Source of the DNA: Escherichia marmotae
GTDB taxonomy: Bacteria; Pseudomonadota; Gammaproteobacteria; Enterobacterales; Enterobacteriaceae
Direction: 5' to 3'
Assembly: GCF_002900365.1 (NCBI RefSeq)
Contig: NZ_CP025979.1
Coordinates: 2,046,001-2,110,000 of the forward strand
DNA length: 64,000 nucleotides
Positions within the stretch are counted from its first letter, which is position 1. Every line of letters begins with the position of its first letter. The position numbers were made by a program, and so were the translations under genes. The notes below the pieces were generated by a model that was given only the letters and a program-made list of their open reading frames with translations, made no database searches and was not told the DNA's origin. Positions 1 through 9,284 of the stretch are shown here, piece after piece.

Positions 1-133
1 AAAACCAGAGGGATATAACGATAAGAAATCACTAACCAGTATAAAACGCTATTTCAGCGAAAAAGTCATGGCTAATCATGCGAACAAAAAATCACCAACC
101 CTTGTAAGATTTAGCGCTTATTTTTTGGCTGCA

Positions 134-160
134 AAGAAAAAAAGCCAGCGTCGGCTGGCT
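134..160 (-). terminator. Rho-independent terminator after phoR
   Basis: Read on the minus strand, a 7-bp stem (AGCCAGC/GCTGGCT) with a CGAC loop is followed by a run of seven T. It lies about 30 bases beyond the phoR stop and would end the phoBR transcript. The rest of bases 1-188 shows no gene that I can support. Confidence 0.85.
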
Positions 161-188
161 TATGGCAACAAAAAATGACAAAGGCAGA

Positions 189-1484
189 TTAATCGTTGTT
201 TTTGGCAATTAAACGTTCCGGCAGAACAAAACTGAAACGCGTACCTTTGCCCACCGTACTGTCAATATTCAGGCGGCTTTCGTGGTGATTCACCGCATGT
301 TTAACAATTGCTAACCCCAGTCCGCTACCACCGGTTTGTCGGGAACGCGCTTTATCAACACGATAAAAACGCTCGGTCAGCCGTGGAATATGCTCCGGTG
401 CGATACCCGGCCCATTATCTTCAACACTAAACTCGGCACCGTGCGGCACTCGCTGCCAGCGCACCGTGATATGTGTACCTTCTGGCGTATGATTCACCGC
501 GTTATAGACCAGATTCGAAATCGCACTGCGTAGCTGATCTTCATTGCCAGACACTTTTAGGTCATTATCTATTTCAAAGGTAAATGTCTGTTTGTGCTGA
601 CTCAGAGTCTGGGCTTCACGCTCAACGACACGCAGCATCATAGGTACATCAACCTTTTCATTGAGTAACTGTGTTGGCGCAGCTTCAATTTTCGACAGCG
701 TCAGCAACTGCTTCACCAGTCCTTCCATTCTCTGGGTTTGCTCGCGCATTGTGTGCAACGCTTTTTCACGTACCGCACCTTCCAGCGGCTGCTCATGCAT
801 CATTTCCAGGTAACCCTGCAACACAGTCAATGGCGTGCGTAACTCATGGCTCACGTTGGCAAAAAAGTTGCGCCGAGCCCCTTCCAGTTGATGCATTTGC
901 GTGACATCACGCGCCACCATTAACAGTTGTTTATGCGTATAAGGCATGACGCGAATTTCCAGATGCCGCCCGGTGTTGAGCACCAGATTGAGCGGGCGAG
1001 AAAAATCACGCGTTTTCAGATATTGCGTAAATTCCGGATAACGCAGCAGGTTAAGGATGTTCTGCCCGTTATCTTCCGGCCAGCGCAGGCCAAGAGTTTG
1101 TTGCGCCAGCCCGTTACACCAGAAGATCCCGCCCTCTTCCGTGGTCAGCACCACCGCATCGGGCAGCGACTCCGCGCCGCTACGAAAGCGTTTGATGAGA
1201 TTGCCCAGTTCGCGGCGGCGTTTTTTATTACGCAACTGCATCTGGTGTAAGCCATACAGCAGCGGTTCCCAGCTTCCACGCCCGGGTGGCGGCGTCATAC
1301 TGCGATCCACCCACAGCCACCATGAGAGGCGTAATAAATTCCAGAAATGCCAGATAAGCAGTCCCGTTACCGATGCCAATAAAAACCAGGGCAGATAACC
1401 CAAAAAAGCACCCAGGATGAAGGCCGGGAGGCAGCAAAGTAGCAGCTCCAGCACCAGCCTTTTCCACGACAGCCGTTCCAGCAC
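189..1484 (-). CDS. phoR: Phosphate regulon sensor histidine kinase PhoR
   Basis: Inner-membrane histidine kinase that phosphorylates PhoB when phosphate is scarce and dephosphorylates it when phosphate is plentiful, under control of the Pst transporter and PhoU. The 431-residue protein has two N-terminal membrane segments (about residues 8-52), a PAS-like region, the HisKA box with the phospho-accepting His in NVSHELRTPL (about 213), and the ATPase N, G1, F and G2 boxes (NLVYNAVNH, DNGPGI, ERFYRVD, GGSGLGL). I chose the GTG at 1484 because it gives the family length; an upstream ATG at 1508 would add eight residues. It lies 57 bases downstream of phoB on the same strand, so a phoBR operon is expected. 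No defect seen. Confidence 0.97.
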   Translation of the reverse strand: MLERLSWKRLVLELLLCCLPAFILGAFLGYLPWFLLASVTGLLIWHFWNLLRLSWWLWVDRSMTPPPGRGSWEPLLYGLHQMQLRNKKRRRELGNLIKRFRSGAESLPDAVVLTTEEGGIFWCNGLAQQTLGLRWPEDNGQNILNLLRYPEFTQYLKTRDFSRPLNLVLNTGRHLEIRVMPYTHKQLLMVARDVTQMHQLEGARRNFFANVSHELRTPLTVLQGYLEMMHEQPLEGAVREKALHTMREQTQRMEGLVKQLLTLSKIEAAPTQLLNEKVDVPMMLRVVEREAQTLSQHKQTFTFEIDNDLKVSGNEDQLRSAISNLVYNAVNHTPEGTHITVRWQRVPHGAEFSVEDNGPGIAPEHIPRLTERFYRVDKARSRQTGGSGLGLAIVKHAVNHHESRLNIDSTVGKGTRFSFVLPERLIAKNND

Positions 1485-1541
1485 GTAAGATACTCCAGTT
1501 ATGAACAAACAAGCCTTGCTCTGCGTCCGACGAGCAAGGCG

Positions 1542-2231
1542 TTAAAAGCGGGTTGAAAAACGATATCCTGTACCGCGCACGGTCTGTACCATGCGGTCAT
1601 GCCCGCCAGGTTCCAGTGCTTTACGCAGGCGACGAATGTGGACATCAACCGTACGGTCTTCTACATAAACATTGGTTCCCCAGACGTGGTTTAATAGCTG
1701 TTCGCGACTGTACACACGCTCGGGGTGAGTCATAAAAAAGTGCAGCAGCTTAAATTCAGTCGGTCCCATCTCCAGCGGTTCTTCGCCCGCCATCACCCGA
1801 TGAGACGTCGGGTCCAGACTTAGCCCCAGCATCTCGATCACCTCTTCCACCGCCATCGGTGAAATACGGCGCATCACCGCTTTAATACGTGCCACCAGTT
1901 CCTTCGGTGAAAACGGCTTGGTGATATAATCATCCGCGCCGGTTTCAAGACCGCGCACACGATCTTCTTCCTCCCCTCTGGCGGTCAACATCACCACCGG
2001 TATATCCCGGGTCATCGACTCACGCTTCAGATGTTTGATGAACTGGATACCGGAGCCGCCGGGTAACATCCAGTCGAGGAGAATTAAATCCGGCCAGGGT
2101 TCATTCAGTTGGTTCACAGCACTGTCATAATCTTCCGCTTCGACCGGCTGAAAGCCATTTTGCTCGAGCACGAAGCAGACCATTTCGCGAATTGGAGCTT
2201 CATCCTCTACGACCAGAATACGTCTCGCCAT
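1542..2231 (-). CDS. phoB: Phosphate regulon response regulator PhoB
   Basis: OmpR-family transcription factor that, once phosphorylated by PhoR, binds Pho boxes and recruits sigma-70 RNA polymerase. The 229-residue protein has an N-terminal receiver with acidic residues near 9-10, the phospho-acceptor Asp53 in LILLDWML and the conserved Lys in TKPFSP. The C-terminal winged helix holds the recognition region DRTVDVHIRRLRKAL. A Pho box sits just upstream at 2291-2313, which fits autoregulation. Two PhoB targets lie in this window: phoA, with its own Pho box, and psiF next to it. Full length. Confidence 0.98.
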   Translation of the reverse strand: MARRILVVEDEAPIREMVCFVLEQNGFQPVEAEDYDSAVNQLNEPWPDLILLDWMLPGGSGIQFIKHLKRESMTRDIPVVMLTARGEEEDRVRGLETGADDYITKPFSPKELVARIKAVMRRISPMAVEEVIEMLGLSLDPTSHRVMAGEEPLEMGPTEFKLLHFFMTHPERVYSREQLLNHVWGTNVYVEDRTVDVHIRRLRKALEPGGHDRMVQTVRGTGYRFSTRF

Positions 2232-2290
2232 GATTTGCCCTGTTGTAATAAATAGATTGCGATCATCAATGCGACGTCATTATGCGTCAG

Positions 2291-2313
2291 ATTTATGACA
2301 GATTTATGAAAAG
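2291..2313 (-). promoter_or_regulatory. Pho box upstream of phoB
   Basis: On the minus strand two 11-bp-spaced direct repeats, TTTCATAAATC and TGTCATAAAT, match the CTGTCAT-type half-sites bound by PhoB dimers. The site is about 60 bases before the phoB start codon, a suitable place for activation of phoBR. Confidence 0.85.
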
Positions 2314-2383
2314 AACGTCGCACTCCCCTTCAGGTTATTGATTTCCGTGGCGCAGAAAAAAGCAAATAAGACACCTGATTGGG

Positions 2384-2389
2384 TATAAT
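2384..2389 (+). promoter_or_regulatory. Candidate -10 box for sbcDC
   Basis: A perfect TATAAT lies 31 bases before the sbcD ATG in the phoB-sbcD divergent region. No good -35 box is visible 16-18 bases upstream, so this is a candidate only. Confidence 0.4.
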
Positions 2390-2420
2390 CGCGCCTATGC
2401 TTTTTCGCCAGGGAATTGTT

Positions 2421-3623
2421 ATGCGCATCCTTCACACCTCAGACTGGCATCTCGGCCAGAACTTCTACAGTAAAAGCCGCGAAGCTGAACACCAGGCCTT
2501 TCTTGACTGGCTGCTGGAGACAGCGCAAACCCATCAGGTGGATGCAATTATTGTTGCCGGTGATGTTTTCGATACCGGCTCACCGCCCAGCTACGCCCGC
2601 ACGTTATATAACCGTTTTGTTGTCAATTTACAGCAAACAGGCTGTCATCTGGTGGTACTGGCAGGAAACCATGACTCAGTAGCCACGCTGAATGAATCGC
2701 GCGATATCATGGCGTTTCTCAATACCACCGTGGTCGCCAGCGCCGGACATGCGCCGCAAATATTGCCTCGTCGCGACGGAACGCCTGGCGCGGTACTGTG
2801 CCCTATCCCTTTTTTACGCCCGCGTGACATTATTACCAGCCAGGCGGGACTTAACGGTATTGAAAAACAGCAGCATTTGCTGGCAGCAATCACCGATTAT
2901 TACCAACAACATTATGCAGATGCCTGCAAATTGCGCAGCGATCAACCTCTGCCCATCATCGCAACGGGGCATTTAACGACCGTTGGCGCGAGTAAAAGTG
3001 ACGCCGTGCGTGACATTTATATTGGCACGCTGGACGCGTTTCCGGCACAAAACTTTCCGCCGGCCGACTACATCGCGCTCGGGCATATTCACCGCGCGCA
3101 GATCATTGGCGGCATGGAACATGTCCGCTATTGCGGCTCTCCCATCCCACTGAGTTTTGATGAATGCGGCAAGAGTAAATATGTCCATCTGGTGACATTT
3201 TCAAATGGCAAATTAGAGAGCGTGGAAAACCTGAGCGTACCGGTAACGCAACCGATGGCAGTGCTGAAAGGCGATTTGGCATCGATTACCGCGCAACTTG
3301 AACAATGGCGTAATGTGCCACAGGAGCCGCCTGTCTGGCTGGATATTGAAATCACTACCGATGAGTATCTGCATGATATTCAGCGCAAAATCCAGGCATT
3401 AACCGAATCACTGCCTGTCGAAGTATTACTGGTGCGTCGCAGTCGGGAGCAGCGCGAGCGTGTGTTAGCCAGCCAACAGCGTGAAACACTCAGCGAACTT
3501 AGCGTCGAAGACGTTTTTAATCGTCGTCTGGCACTGGAAGAACTGGATGAATCGCAGCATCAACGCCTGCAACATCTTTTCGCCATGACGTTGCAGACCC
3601 TCGCCGGAGAACACGAAGCATGA
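2421..3623 (+). CDS. sbcD: Exonuclease subunit SbcD (Mre11-type nuclease)
   Basis: Nuclease subunit of the SbcCD complex, which cuts DNA hairpins and processes protein-blocked or palindromic DNA ends in a Mn- and ATP-dependent way. The 400 residues contain the calcineurin-like phosphoesterase motifs in order: TSDWHLGQ, GDVFD, GNHDS, a histidine in ATGHLT and GHIHRAQ. I chose the ATG at 2421, which gives the known family length, over an in-frame ATG at 2379 that would add 14 residues. The last four bases overlap the start of sbcC (ATGA), which indicates translational coupling. Confidence 0.97.
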   Translation: MRILHTSDWHLGQNFYSKSREAEHQAFLDWLLETAQTHQVDAIIVAGDVFDTGSPPSYARTLYNRFVVNLQQTGCHLVVLAGNHDSVATLNESRDIMAFLNTTVVASAGHAPQILPRRDGTPGAVLCPIPFLRPRDIITSQAGLNGIEKQQHLLAAITDYYQQHYADACKLRSDQPLPIIATGHLTTVGASKSDAVRDIYIGTLDAFPAQNFPPADYIALGHIHRAQIIGGMEHVRYCGSPIPLSFDECGKSKYVHLVTFSNGKLESVENLSVPVTQPMAVLKGDLASITAQLEQWRNVPQEPPVWLDIEITTDEYLHDIQRKIQALTESLPVEVLLVRRSREQRERVLASQQRETLSELSVEDVFNRRLALEELDESQHQRLQHLFAMTLQTLAGEHEA

Positions 3624-6600
3624 AAATTCTCAGCCTGCGCCTGAAAAACCTGAACTCATTAAAAGGCGAATGGAAGATTGATTTCACCCGCGAACCGTTC
3701 GCCAGCAACGGTCTGTTTGCCATTACCGGCCCAACCGGCGCGGGTAAAACCACGCTGCTCGATGCCATTTGTCTGGCGCTGTATCACGAAACGCCGCGCC
3801 TCTCCAACGTTTCGCAATCGCAAAATGACCTGATGACCCGCGATACTGCCGAATGTCTGGCGGAAGTGGAGTTTGAAGTGAAAGGCGAGGCCTACCGCGC
3901 ATTCTGGAGCCAGAACCGGGCGCGTAACCAGCCGGACGGTAATTTGCAGGTGCCACGCGTAGAGCTGGCGCGCTGCACAGACGGTAAAATCCTCGCTGAT
4001 AAAGTGAAAGATAAGCTGGAAATGACGGCGACGTTAACCGGGCTGGATTACGGACGTTTCACCCGTTCGATGCTGCTTTCGCAGGGGCAATTTGCTGCCT
4101 TCCTCAATGCTAAACCGAAAGAACGCGCAGAATTGCTGGAGGAGTTAACCGGCACCGAAATTTACGGGCAAATCTCCGCGATGGTCTTTGAACAGCACAA
4201 ATCGGCCCGCACTGCGCTGGAGAAACTGCAAGCGCAGGCCAGCGGCGTTGCGTTATTAGCACCTGAGCAGGTGCAATCATTAACAGAAAGTTTGCAGGTA
4301 CTCACTGACGAAGAAAAGCAGTTACTCGCCGCACAGCAGCAAGAGCAACAATCGCTTAACTGGTTAACACGTCTGGATGAATTACAGCAGGAGGCCAGCC
4401 GTCGTCAGCAGGCTCTGCAACTGGCGTTGACCGAAGAAGAAAAAGCGCAACCTCAACTGGCGGCGCTTAGTCTGGCACAACCCGCACGAAATCTCCGTCC
4501 GCACTGGGAACGTATTGCAGAACACTCTACGGCGCTGGCGCATACTCGCCAACAGATTGAAGAAGTAAATACTCGCTTACAGAGCACAATGGTGTTTCGC
4601 GCGAGCATTCGTCACCAGGCGGCGAAGCAGTCGGCTGAATTACAGCACCATCAACAAACCCTGAATGCGTGGTTACAGGAACACGACCGCTTCCGTCTAT
4701 GGAACAACGAGCTGGCGGGTTGGCGTGCGCAGTTCTCCCAACAGGCCAGTGAACGCGGGCATCTGCGACAGTGGCAACAGCAATTAACCCATGCCCGGCA
4801 AAAACTTAATGCCCTTCCGGCTATCTCTTTAGCTTTAACCGGCGATGAAGTTGCTGTCGCACAAGCGCAACATGCTGAACAACGCCCGCTACGTCAGCGC
4901 CTGATTGCACTGCATGGGCAAATTGCTCCCCAGCAAAAACGGCTGGCGCAGTTACAAGCCACTATCCAGAGCGTCACGCAGGAACAGACGCAACGTAACG
5001 CCGCACTGACCGAAATGCGCCAGCGTTATAAGGAAAAAACGCAACAGCTTGCCGACGTCAAAACCATTTGCGAGCAGGAAGAGCGCATCAAAACGCTGGA
5101 AGCACAGCGCGCACAGTTACAAGCAGGTCAACCTTGTCCACTTTGTGGTTCCACCAGCCACCCGGCGGTAGAGGCGTATCAGGCACTGGAACCTGGCGTT
5201 AATCAGGCCCGATTACTGACGCTGGAAAACGAAGTGAAAAAGCTCGGTGAAGAAGGCGCGGCATTACGTGGACAACTGGACGCATTAACCTGGCAGCTTC
5301 AGCGGGATGAAAACGAAGCACAAAGCCTCCGGCAAGATGAGCAAGCACTTACTCAGGAATGGCAGACACTCACTGCCAGCCTCAATATCACCTTGCAGCC
5401 GCAGGACGATATTCAACCGTGGCTTACCGCCCAGGAAGAGCATGAAAAGCAACTGCAATTACTCAATCAGCGTCAAGAATTGCAGGCGCAAATTGCCGCG
5501 CATAATCAGCAAATTATCCAGTATCAACAGCAAATTGAGCAACGCCATCAGCAACTCTCTACGGCATTAGCGGATTACGCGCTGGCATTGCCGAAGGAAG
5601 ATGAAGAAGAGAGCTGGTTATCGGCACGTCAGCAAGAAGCGCAGATCTGGCAACAGCGCCAGAACGAATTAAGCGGGCTGCAAAACCGCATCCAGCAACT
5701 GACGCCGATTCTGGAAACGCTGCCGCAAAGTGATGAACTTCCGCACAGCGAAGAAACGGTGACGCTGGAAAACTGGCGGCAAATTCACGAGCAATGCCTC
5801 GCGTTACAAAGCCAGCAACAGACGTTGCAGCAACAGGAAGTTCTGGCGGCGCAAAGTCTGCAAAATGTCCAGGCACAGTTTGACGCTGCCCTACAGGCCA
5901 GCATTTTTGCCGATCAGCAAGCGTTTCTTGCGGCACTGATGGATGAACAAACACTAGCGCAACTGGAACAGCTCAAGCAGAATCTGGAAAACCAGCGCCG
6001 TCAGGCACAAACGCTGGCAACTCAGGCGGCAGAAGCTCTGGCACAGCATCAGCAACACCAGCCTGACGGGTTGGATCTCACTTTGACAGCGGAACAGATT
6101 CAGCAAGAGTTAGCACAAACTAACCAAAAACTGCGTGAAAATACCACCCATCAGGGCGAGATTCGCCAGCAACTGAAACAGGATGCAGACAACCATCAGC
6201 AACAACAAACCTTAATGCAGCAAATTACTCAAACGACACAGCAGGTTGAGGACTGGGGTTATCTTAATTCGCTGATTGGCTCCAAAGAGGGTGACAAATT
6301 CCGTAAATTCGCCCAGGGGCTGACGCTGGATAATCTGGTCCATCTCGCTAATCAGCAACTGACCCGTCTGCACGGGCGCTATCTGTTAAAGCGCAAAGCC
6401 AGCGAGGCGCTGGAAGTCGAGGTTGTCGATACCTGGCAGGCCGACGCGGTGCGCGATACCCGCACCCTTTCCGGCGGCGAAAGTTTCCTCGTCAGTCTGG
6501 CGCTGGCGCTGGCGCTTTCGGATCTGGTCAGCCATAAAACGCGTATTGACTCACTTTTCCTTGATGAAGGTTTCGGCACGCTGGATAGCGAAACGCTGGA

Positions 6601-6763
6601 TACCGCCCTTGATGCACTGGATGCCCTGAACGCCAGCGGTAAAACTATCGGCGTAATTAGCCACGTTGAAGCGATGAAAGAGCGTATTCCTGTGCAAATC
6701 AAAGTGAAGAAGATCAACGGTCTGGGCTACAGCAAACTGGACAGCGCGTTTGCAGTGAAATAA
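3620..6763 (+). CDS. sbcC: Exonuclease subunit SbcC (Rad50/SMC-type ATPase)
   Basis: ATPase partner of SbcD, related to Rad50. The 1047-residue protein has an N-terminal Walker A (GPTGAGKTT, about residues 35-43), then two long Gln- and Ala-rich coiled-coil arms. The zinc-hook motif CPLCG sits between them, with cysteines at about 506 and 509, and joins two SbcC molecules. The C-terminal half-domain carries the ABC signature LSGGES and Walker B LFLDEGFGTLD. The CAG-rich base composition follows from the Gln-rich coils. Coupled to sbcD by a 4-base overlap. Complete. Confidence 0.97.
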   Translation: MKILSLRLKNLNSLKGEWKIDFTREPFASNGLFAITGPTGAGKTTLLDAICLALYHETPRLSNVSQSQNDLMTRDTAECLAEVEFEVKGEAYRAFWSQNRARNQPDGNLQVPRVELARCTDGKILADKVKDKLEMTATLTGLDYGRFTRSMLLSQGQFAAFLNAKPKERAELLEELTGTEIYGQISAMVFEQHKSARTALEKLQAQASGVALLAPEQVQSLTESLQVLTDEEKQLLAAQQQEQQSLNWLTRLDELQQEASRRQQALQLALTEEEKAQPQLAALSLAQPARNLRPHWERIAEHSTALAHTRQQIEEVNTRLQSTMVFRASIRHQAAKQSAELQHHQQTLNAWLQEHDRFRLWNNELAGWRAQFSQQASERGHLRQWQQQLTHARQKLNALPAISLALTGDEVAVAQAQHAEQRPLRQRLIALHGQIAPQQKRLAQLQATIQSVTQEQTQRNAALTEMRQRYKEKTQQLADVKTICEQEERIKTLEAQRAQLQAGQPCPLCGSTSHPAVEAYQALEPGVNQARLLTLENEVKKLGEEGAALRGQLDALTWQLQRDENEAQSLRQDEQALTQEWQTLTASLNITLQPQDDIQPWLTAQEEHEKQLQLLNQRQELQAQIAAHNQQIIQYQQQIEQRHQQLSTALADYALALPKEDEEESWLSARQQEAQIWQQRQNELSGLQNRIQQLTPILETLPQSDELPHSEETVTLENWRQIHEQCLALQSQQQTLQQQEVLAAQSLQNVQAQFDAALQASIFADQQAFLAALMDEQTLAQLEQLKQNLENQRRQAQTLATQAAEALAQHQQHQPDGLDLTLTAEQIQQELAQTNQKLRENTTHQGEIRQQLKQDADNHQQQQTLMQQITQTTQQVEDWGYLNSLIGSKEGDKFRKFAQGLTLDNLVHLANQQLTRLHGRYLLKRKASEALEVEVVDTWQADAVRDTRTLSGGESFLVSLALALALSDLVSHKTRIDSLFLDEGFGTLDSETLDTALDALDALNASGKTIGVISHVEAMKERIPVQIKVKKINGLGYSKLDSAFAVK

Positions 6764-6888
6764 CTATTCAGCAGGATAATGAATACAGAGGGGCGAATTA
6801 TCTCTTGGCCTGATTGGTCGTTATCCTGCAAGCTATCACTTTATTGGCTACGGTGATTCGTAGCCGTCCTGTTGGTTGTGATGGTGGT

Positions 6889-8073
6889 ATGAATAAAGTT
6901 ATTTTATCTTTAGCTCTCGGCACGTTTGGTCTGGGGATGGCCGAATTTGGCATTATGGGCGTGCTCACGGAGCTGGCGCATAATGTGGGGATTTCTATTC
7001 CTGCCGCCGGGCATATGATTTCGTATTATGCGCTGGGCGTGGTGGTCGGCGCGCCGATAATCGCCCTCTTCTCCAACCGCTACTCGCTCAAACATATCTT
7101 GTTGTTTCTGGTGACGTTGTGCGTCATTGGCAACGCCATGTTTACGTTATCTTCGTCTTACCTGATGCTCGCCATTGGCCGACTGGTTTCCGGCTTTCCA
7201 CATGGCGCATTTTTTGGTGTCGGAGCGATTGTATTATCGAAAATTATCAAACCCGGTAAAGTCACCGCCGCCGTGGCGGGTATGGTTTCCGGGATGACGG
7301 TCGCCAATCTGCTGGGTATTCCGCTGGGAACGTATTTAAGCCAGGAATTTAGCTGGCGTTACACCTTTTTATTAATCTCTGTTTTTAATATTGCAGTGAT
7401 GGCATCGGTCTATTTTTGGGTGCCAGATATTCGCGACGAGGTGAAAGGAAACCTGCGCGAACAGTTTCATTTTTTGCGAAGCCCCGCGCCGTGGCTAATT
7501 TTTGCCGCCACCATGTTTGGTAACGCGGGGGTATTCGCCTGGTTCAGTTACGTAAAACCTTACATGATGTTTATTTCCGGTTTTTCGGAAACGGCGATGA
7601 CCTTCATTATGATGCTGGTCGGGCTGGGGATGGTACTGGGGAATGTGCTAAGTGGCCGGATTTCAGGACGTTACTCTCCGCTGCGCATTGCGGCAGTGAC
7701 TGACTTCATTATTGTGCTTGCATTGCTGATGCTCTTTTTCTTCGGCGGTATGAAAACAACGTCGCTGGTTTTTGCTTTTATTTGTTGTGCGGGATTATTT
7801 GCCCTCTCTGCACCGCTGCAAATTCTGCTACTGCAAAATGCCAAAGGTGGAGAGTTATTAGGTGCTGCAGGTGGGCAAATAGCGTTTAACCTCGGTAGCG
7901 CAGTTGGCGCATATTGCGGTGGTATGATGCTGACGCTGGGGCTGGCATATAATTACGTGGCGCTGCCCGCCGCCTTGCTTTCGTTTGCTGCGATGTCGTC
8001 GTTGCTGCTGTATGGTCGCTATAAGCGCCAGCAAGCAGCGGATAATCCGGTGCTGGCGAAACCATTGGGGTAG
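6889..8073 (+). CDS. araJ: AraJ, MFS transporter of the DHA1 type
   Basis: Twelve-helix major facilitator family protein of 394 residues. It is arabinose-inducible in K-12, but its substrate is unsettled; sugar efflux has been proposed. The sequence opens with a hydrophobic helix (VILSLALGTFGLGMAEF), carries the loop after helix 2 (SNRYSLKH) and ends in a basic tail. The ATG at 6889 gives the family length; an in-frame ATG at 6814 would add 25 residues with no MFS character. The 125 bases after sbcC would hold its promoter; I cannot point to an AraC half-site with confidence. Confidence 0.93.
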   Translation: MNKVILSLALGTFGLGMAEFGIMGVLTELAHNVGISIPAAGHMISYYALGVVVGAPIIALFSNRYSLKHILLFLVTLCVIGNAMFTLSSSYLMLAIGRLVSGFPHGAFFGVGAIVLSKIIKPGKVTAAVAGMVSGMTVANLLGIPLGTYLSQEFSWRYTFLLISVFNIAVMASVYFWVPDIRDEVKGNLREQFHFLRSPAPWLIFAATMFGNAGVFAWFSYVKPYMMFISGFSETAMTFIMMLVGLGMVLGNVLSGRISGRYSPLRIAAVTDFIIVLALLMLFFFGGMKTTSLVFAFICCAGLFALSAPLQILLLQNAKGGELLGAAGGQIAFNLGSAVGAYCGGMMLTLGLAYNYVALPAALLSFAAMSSLLLYGRYKRQQAADNPVLAKPLG

Positions 8074-8090
8074 GTCGCGGTCACGGTGAA

Positions 8091-8228
8091 CGTTGCTTGT
8101 TGCCGGATGCGGCGTACAGATATGCTCATTTTGTAGGCCTGATAAGACGCGGCAAGCGTCACATCAGGCATCGGAGTACGATGTCGGATGCGGCGCGAGC
8201 GCCTTATCCGACCTGAGCATCAGGCATG
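8091..8228. repeat. REP/BIME cluster between araJ and mak
   Basis: Three REP-type units are visible: GCCGGATGCGGCGT, then GCCTGATAAGACGC paired with GCGTCACATCAGGC, then GTCGGATGCGGCGCGAG paired with CGCCTTATCCGACC. Alternating orientation makes this a BIME between two convergent genes, where it can protect transcript 3' ends. Confidence 0.85.
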
Positions 8229-8251
8229 ATGCACCAATGGCCTAACTGTTT

Positions 8252-9160
8252 TTACTCTTGCGGCCATAACCACGCGGCACCGCGTACGCCGCTCGAATCA
8301 CCATGCTTCGCCTTACGTACCGGCGTTTCACATTCTCCACCGAAGACAAATTGTTTAATCAACGGCGGAACCGTTTGATATAAACGGTCAACATTGCTCA
8401 TTCCACCGCCCAGCACAATCACATCCGGATCGAGAATATTCACCACATGTGCCAGCGATTTTGCCAGTCGTAGCTCGTAACGACGCAATGCCAGCTCTGC
8501 AACTGGATCTTTCTCTTCAACAAGACGAACAATTTCGCGGCCTTTCAGCGCATTTCCACTTAAACGATGATAATCCGTGGCAAATCCAGTGCCAGAAATA
8601 AAGGTTTCAATACAACCTTGTTTACCGCAATAACAAGGGACTTCCTCGCGATAACGCAGTTCATCTTCGTCCATCCACGGTAGCGGATTATGTCCCCACT
8701 CGCCTGCCGTGCCATTGCCGCCGATATGCGCCCGACCATTGAAGGCTACCCCCGCGCCGCACCCCGTGCCGATAATCACGGCAAAGACCGTTTGCGCTCC
8801 TGCTGCCGCACCATCTACCGCTTCTGAAACCGCCAGGCAGTTGGCGTCATTGGCCAGACGGACTTCCCGCTGCAGTCGCGCACTTAAGTCTTTATCGAAT
8901 GGCTGACCGTTAAGCCAGGTTGAATTGGCATTTTTCACCACGCCGGTGTAGGGCGAAATCGAGCCTGGAATGCCCATGCCTACCGTTCCGCGCTGCCCTG
9001 TCGCCTGCTCCGCCATCTCTACCAACGTGGCGATCGTTTCAATGGTCTGCTGGTAATCATCGCGCGGCGTGGGCAGACGATGACGGTACAACTGCTCCCC
9101 GGCCTCGCCCAGTGCAATCACTTCAGTTTTAGTGCCGCCTAAATCGATACCTATACGCAC
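8252..9160 (-). CDS. mak: Fructokinase Mak (ROK family)
   Basis: Sugar kinase of the ROK family that phosphorylates fructose, and mannose more weakly, in the cytoplasm. The 302 residues begin with the ATP-binding motif DLGGTKTE, include the central ROK segment with GTGCGAG and GTAGEWGHNPL, the zinc-binding cluster CYCGKQGCIE, and VIVLGGGMSN near the end. The GTG at 9160 is chosen because it gives family length and precedes MRIGIDLGG; earlier in-frame starts add unrelated residues. It is divergent from rdgC, with 124 bases between the start codons. Confidence 0.95.
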   Translation of the reverse strand: MRIGIDLGGTKTEVIALGEAGEQLYRHRLPTPRDDYQQTIETIATLVEMAEQATGQRGTVGMGIPGSISPYTGVVKNANSTWLNGQPFDKDLSARLQREVRLANDANCLAVSEAVDGAAAGAQTVFAVIIGTGCGAGVAFNGRAHIGGNGTAGEWGHNPLPWMDEDELRYREEVPCYCGKQGCIETFISGTGFATDYHRLSGNALKGREIVRLVEEKDPVAELALRRYELRLAKSLAHVVNILDPDVIVLGGGMSNVDRLYQTVPPLIKQFVFGGECETPVRKAKHGDSSGVRGAAWLWPQE

Positions 9161-9284
9161 AGAACTCTCCTTATTTTTTTCAATATCAATAGCGTAGAGA
9201 CGGACACCCGGATTGACAATGCAAGGCCGCCGACAATTCGTTATTATGCCCGCTAAATTTAACGACAAGGCCGTGGAAATTATC

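Noticed and set aside
8091..8228. Possible CRISPR-like repeat cluster
   Set aside because: Units are palindromic REP sequences in alternating orientation without regular spacers.
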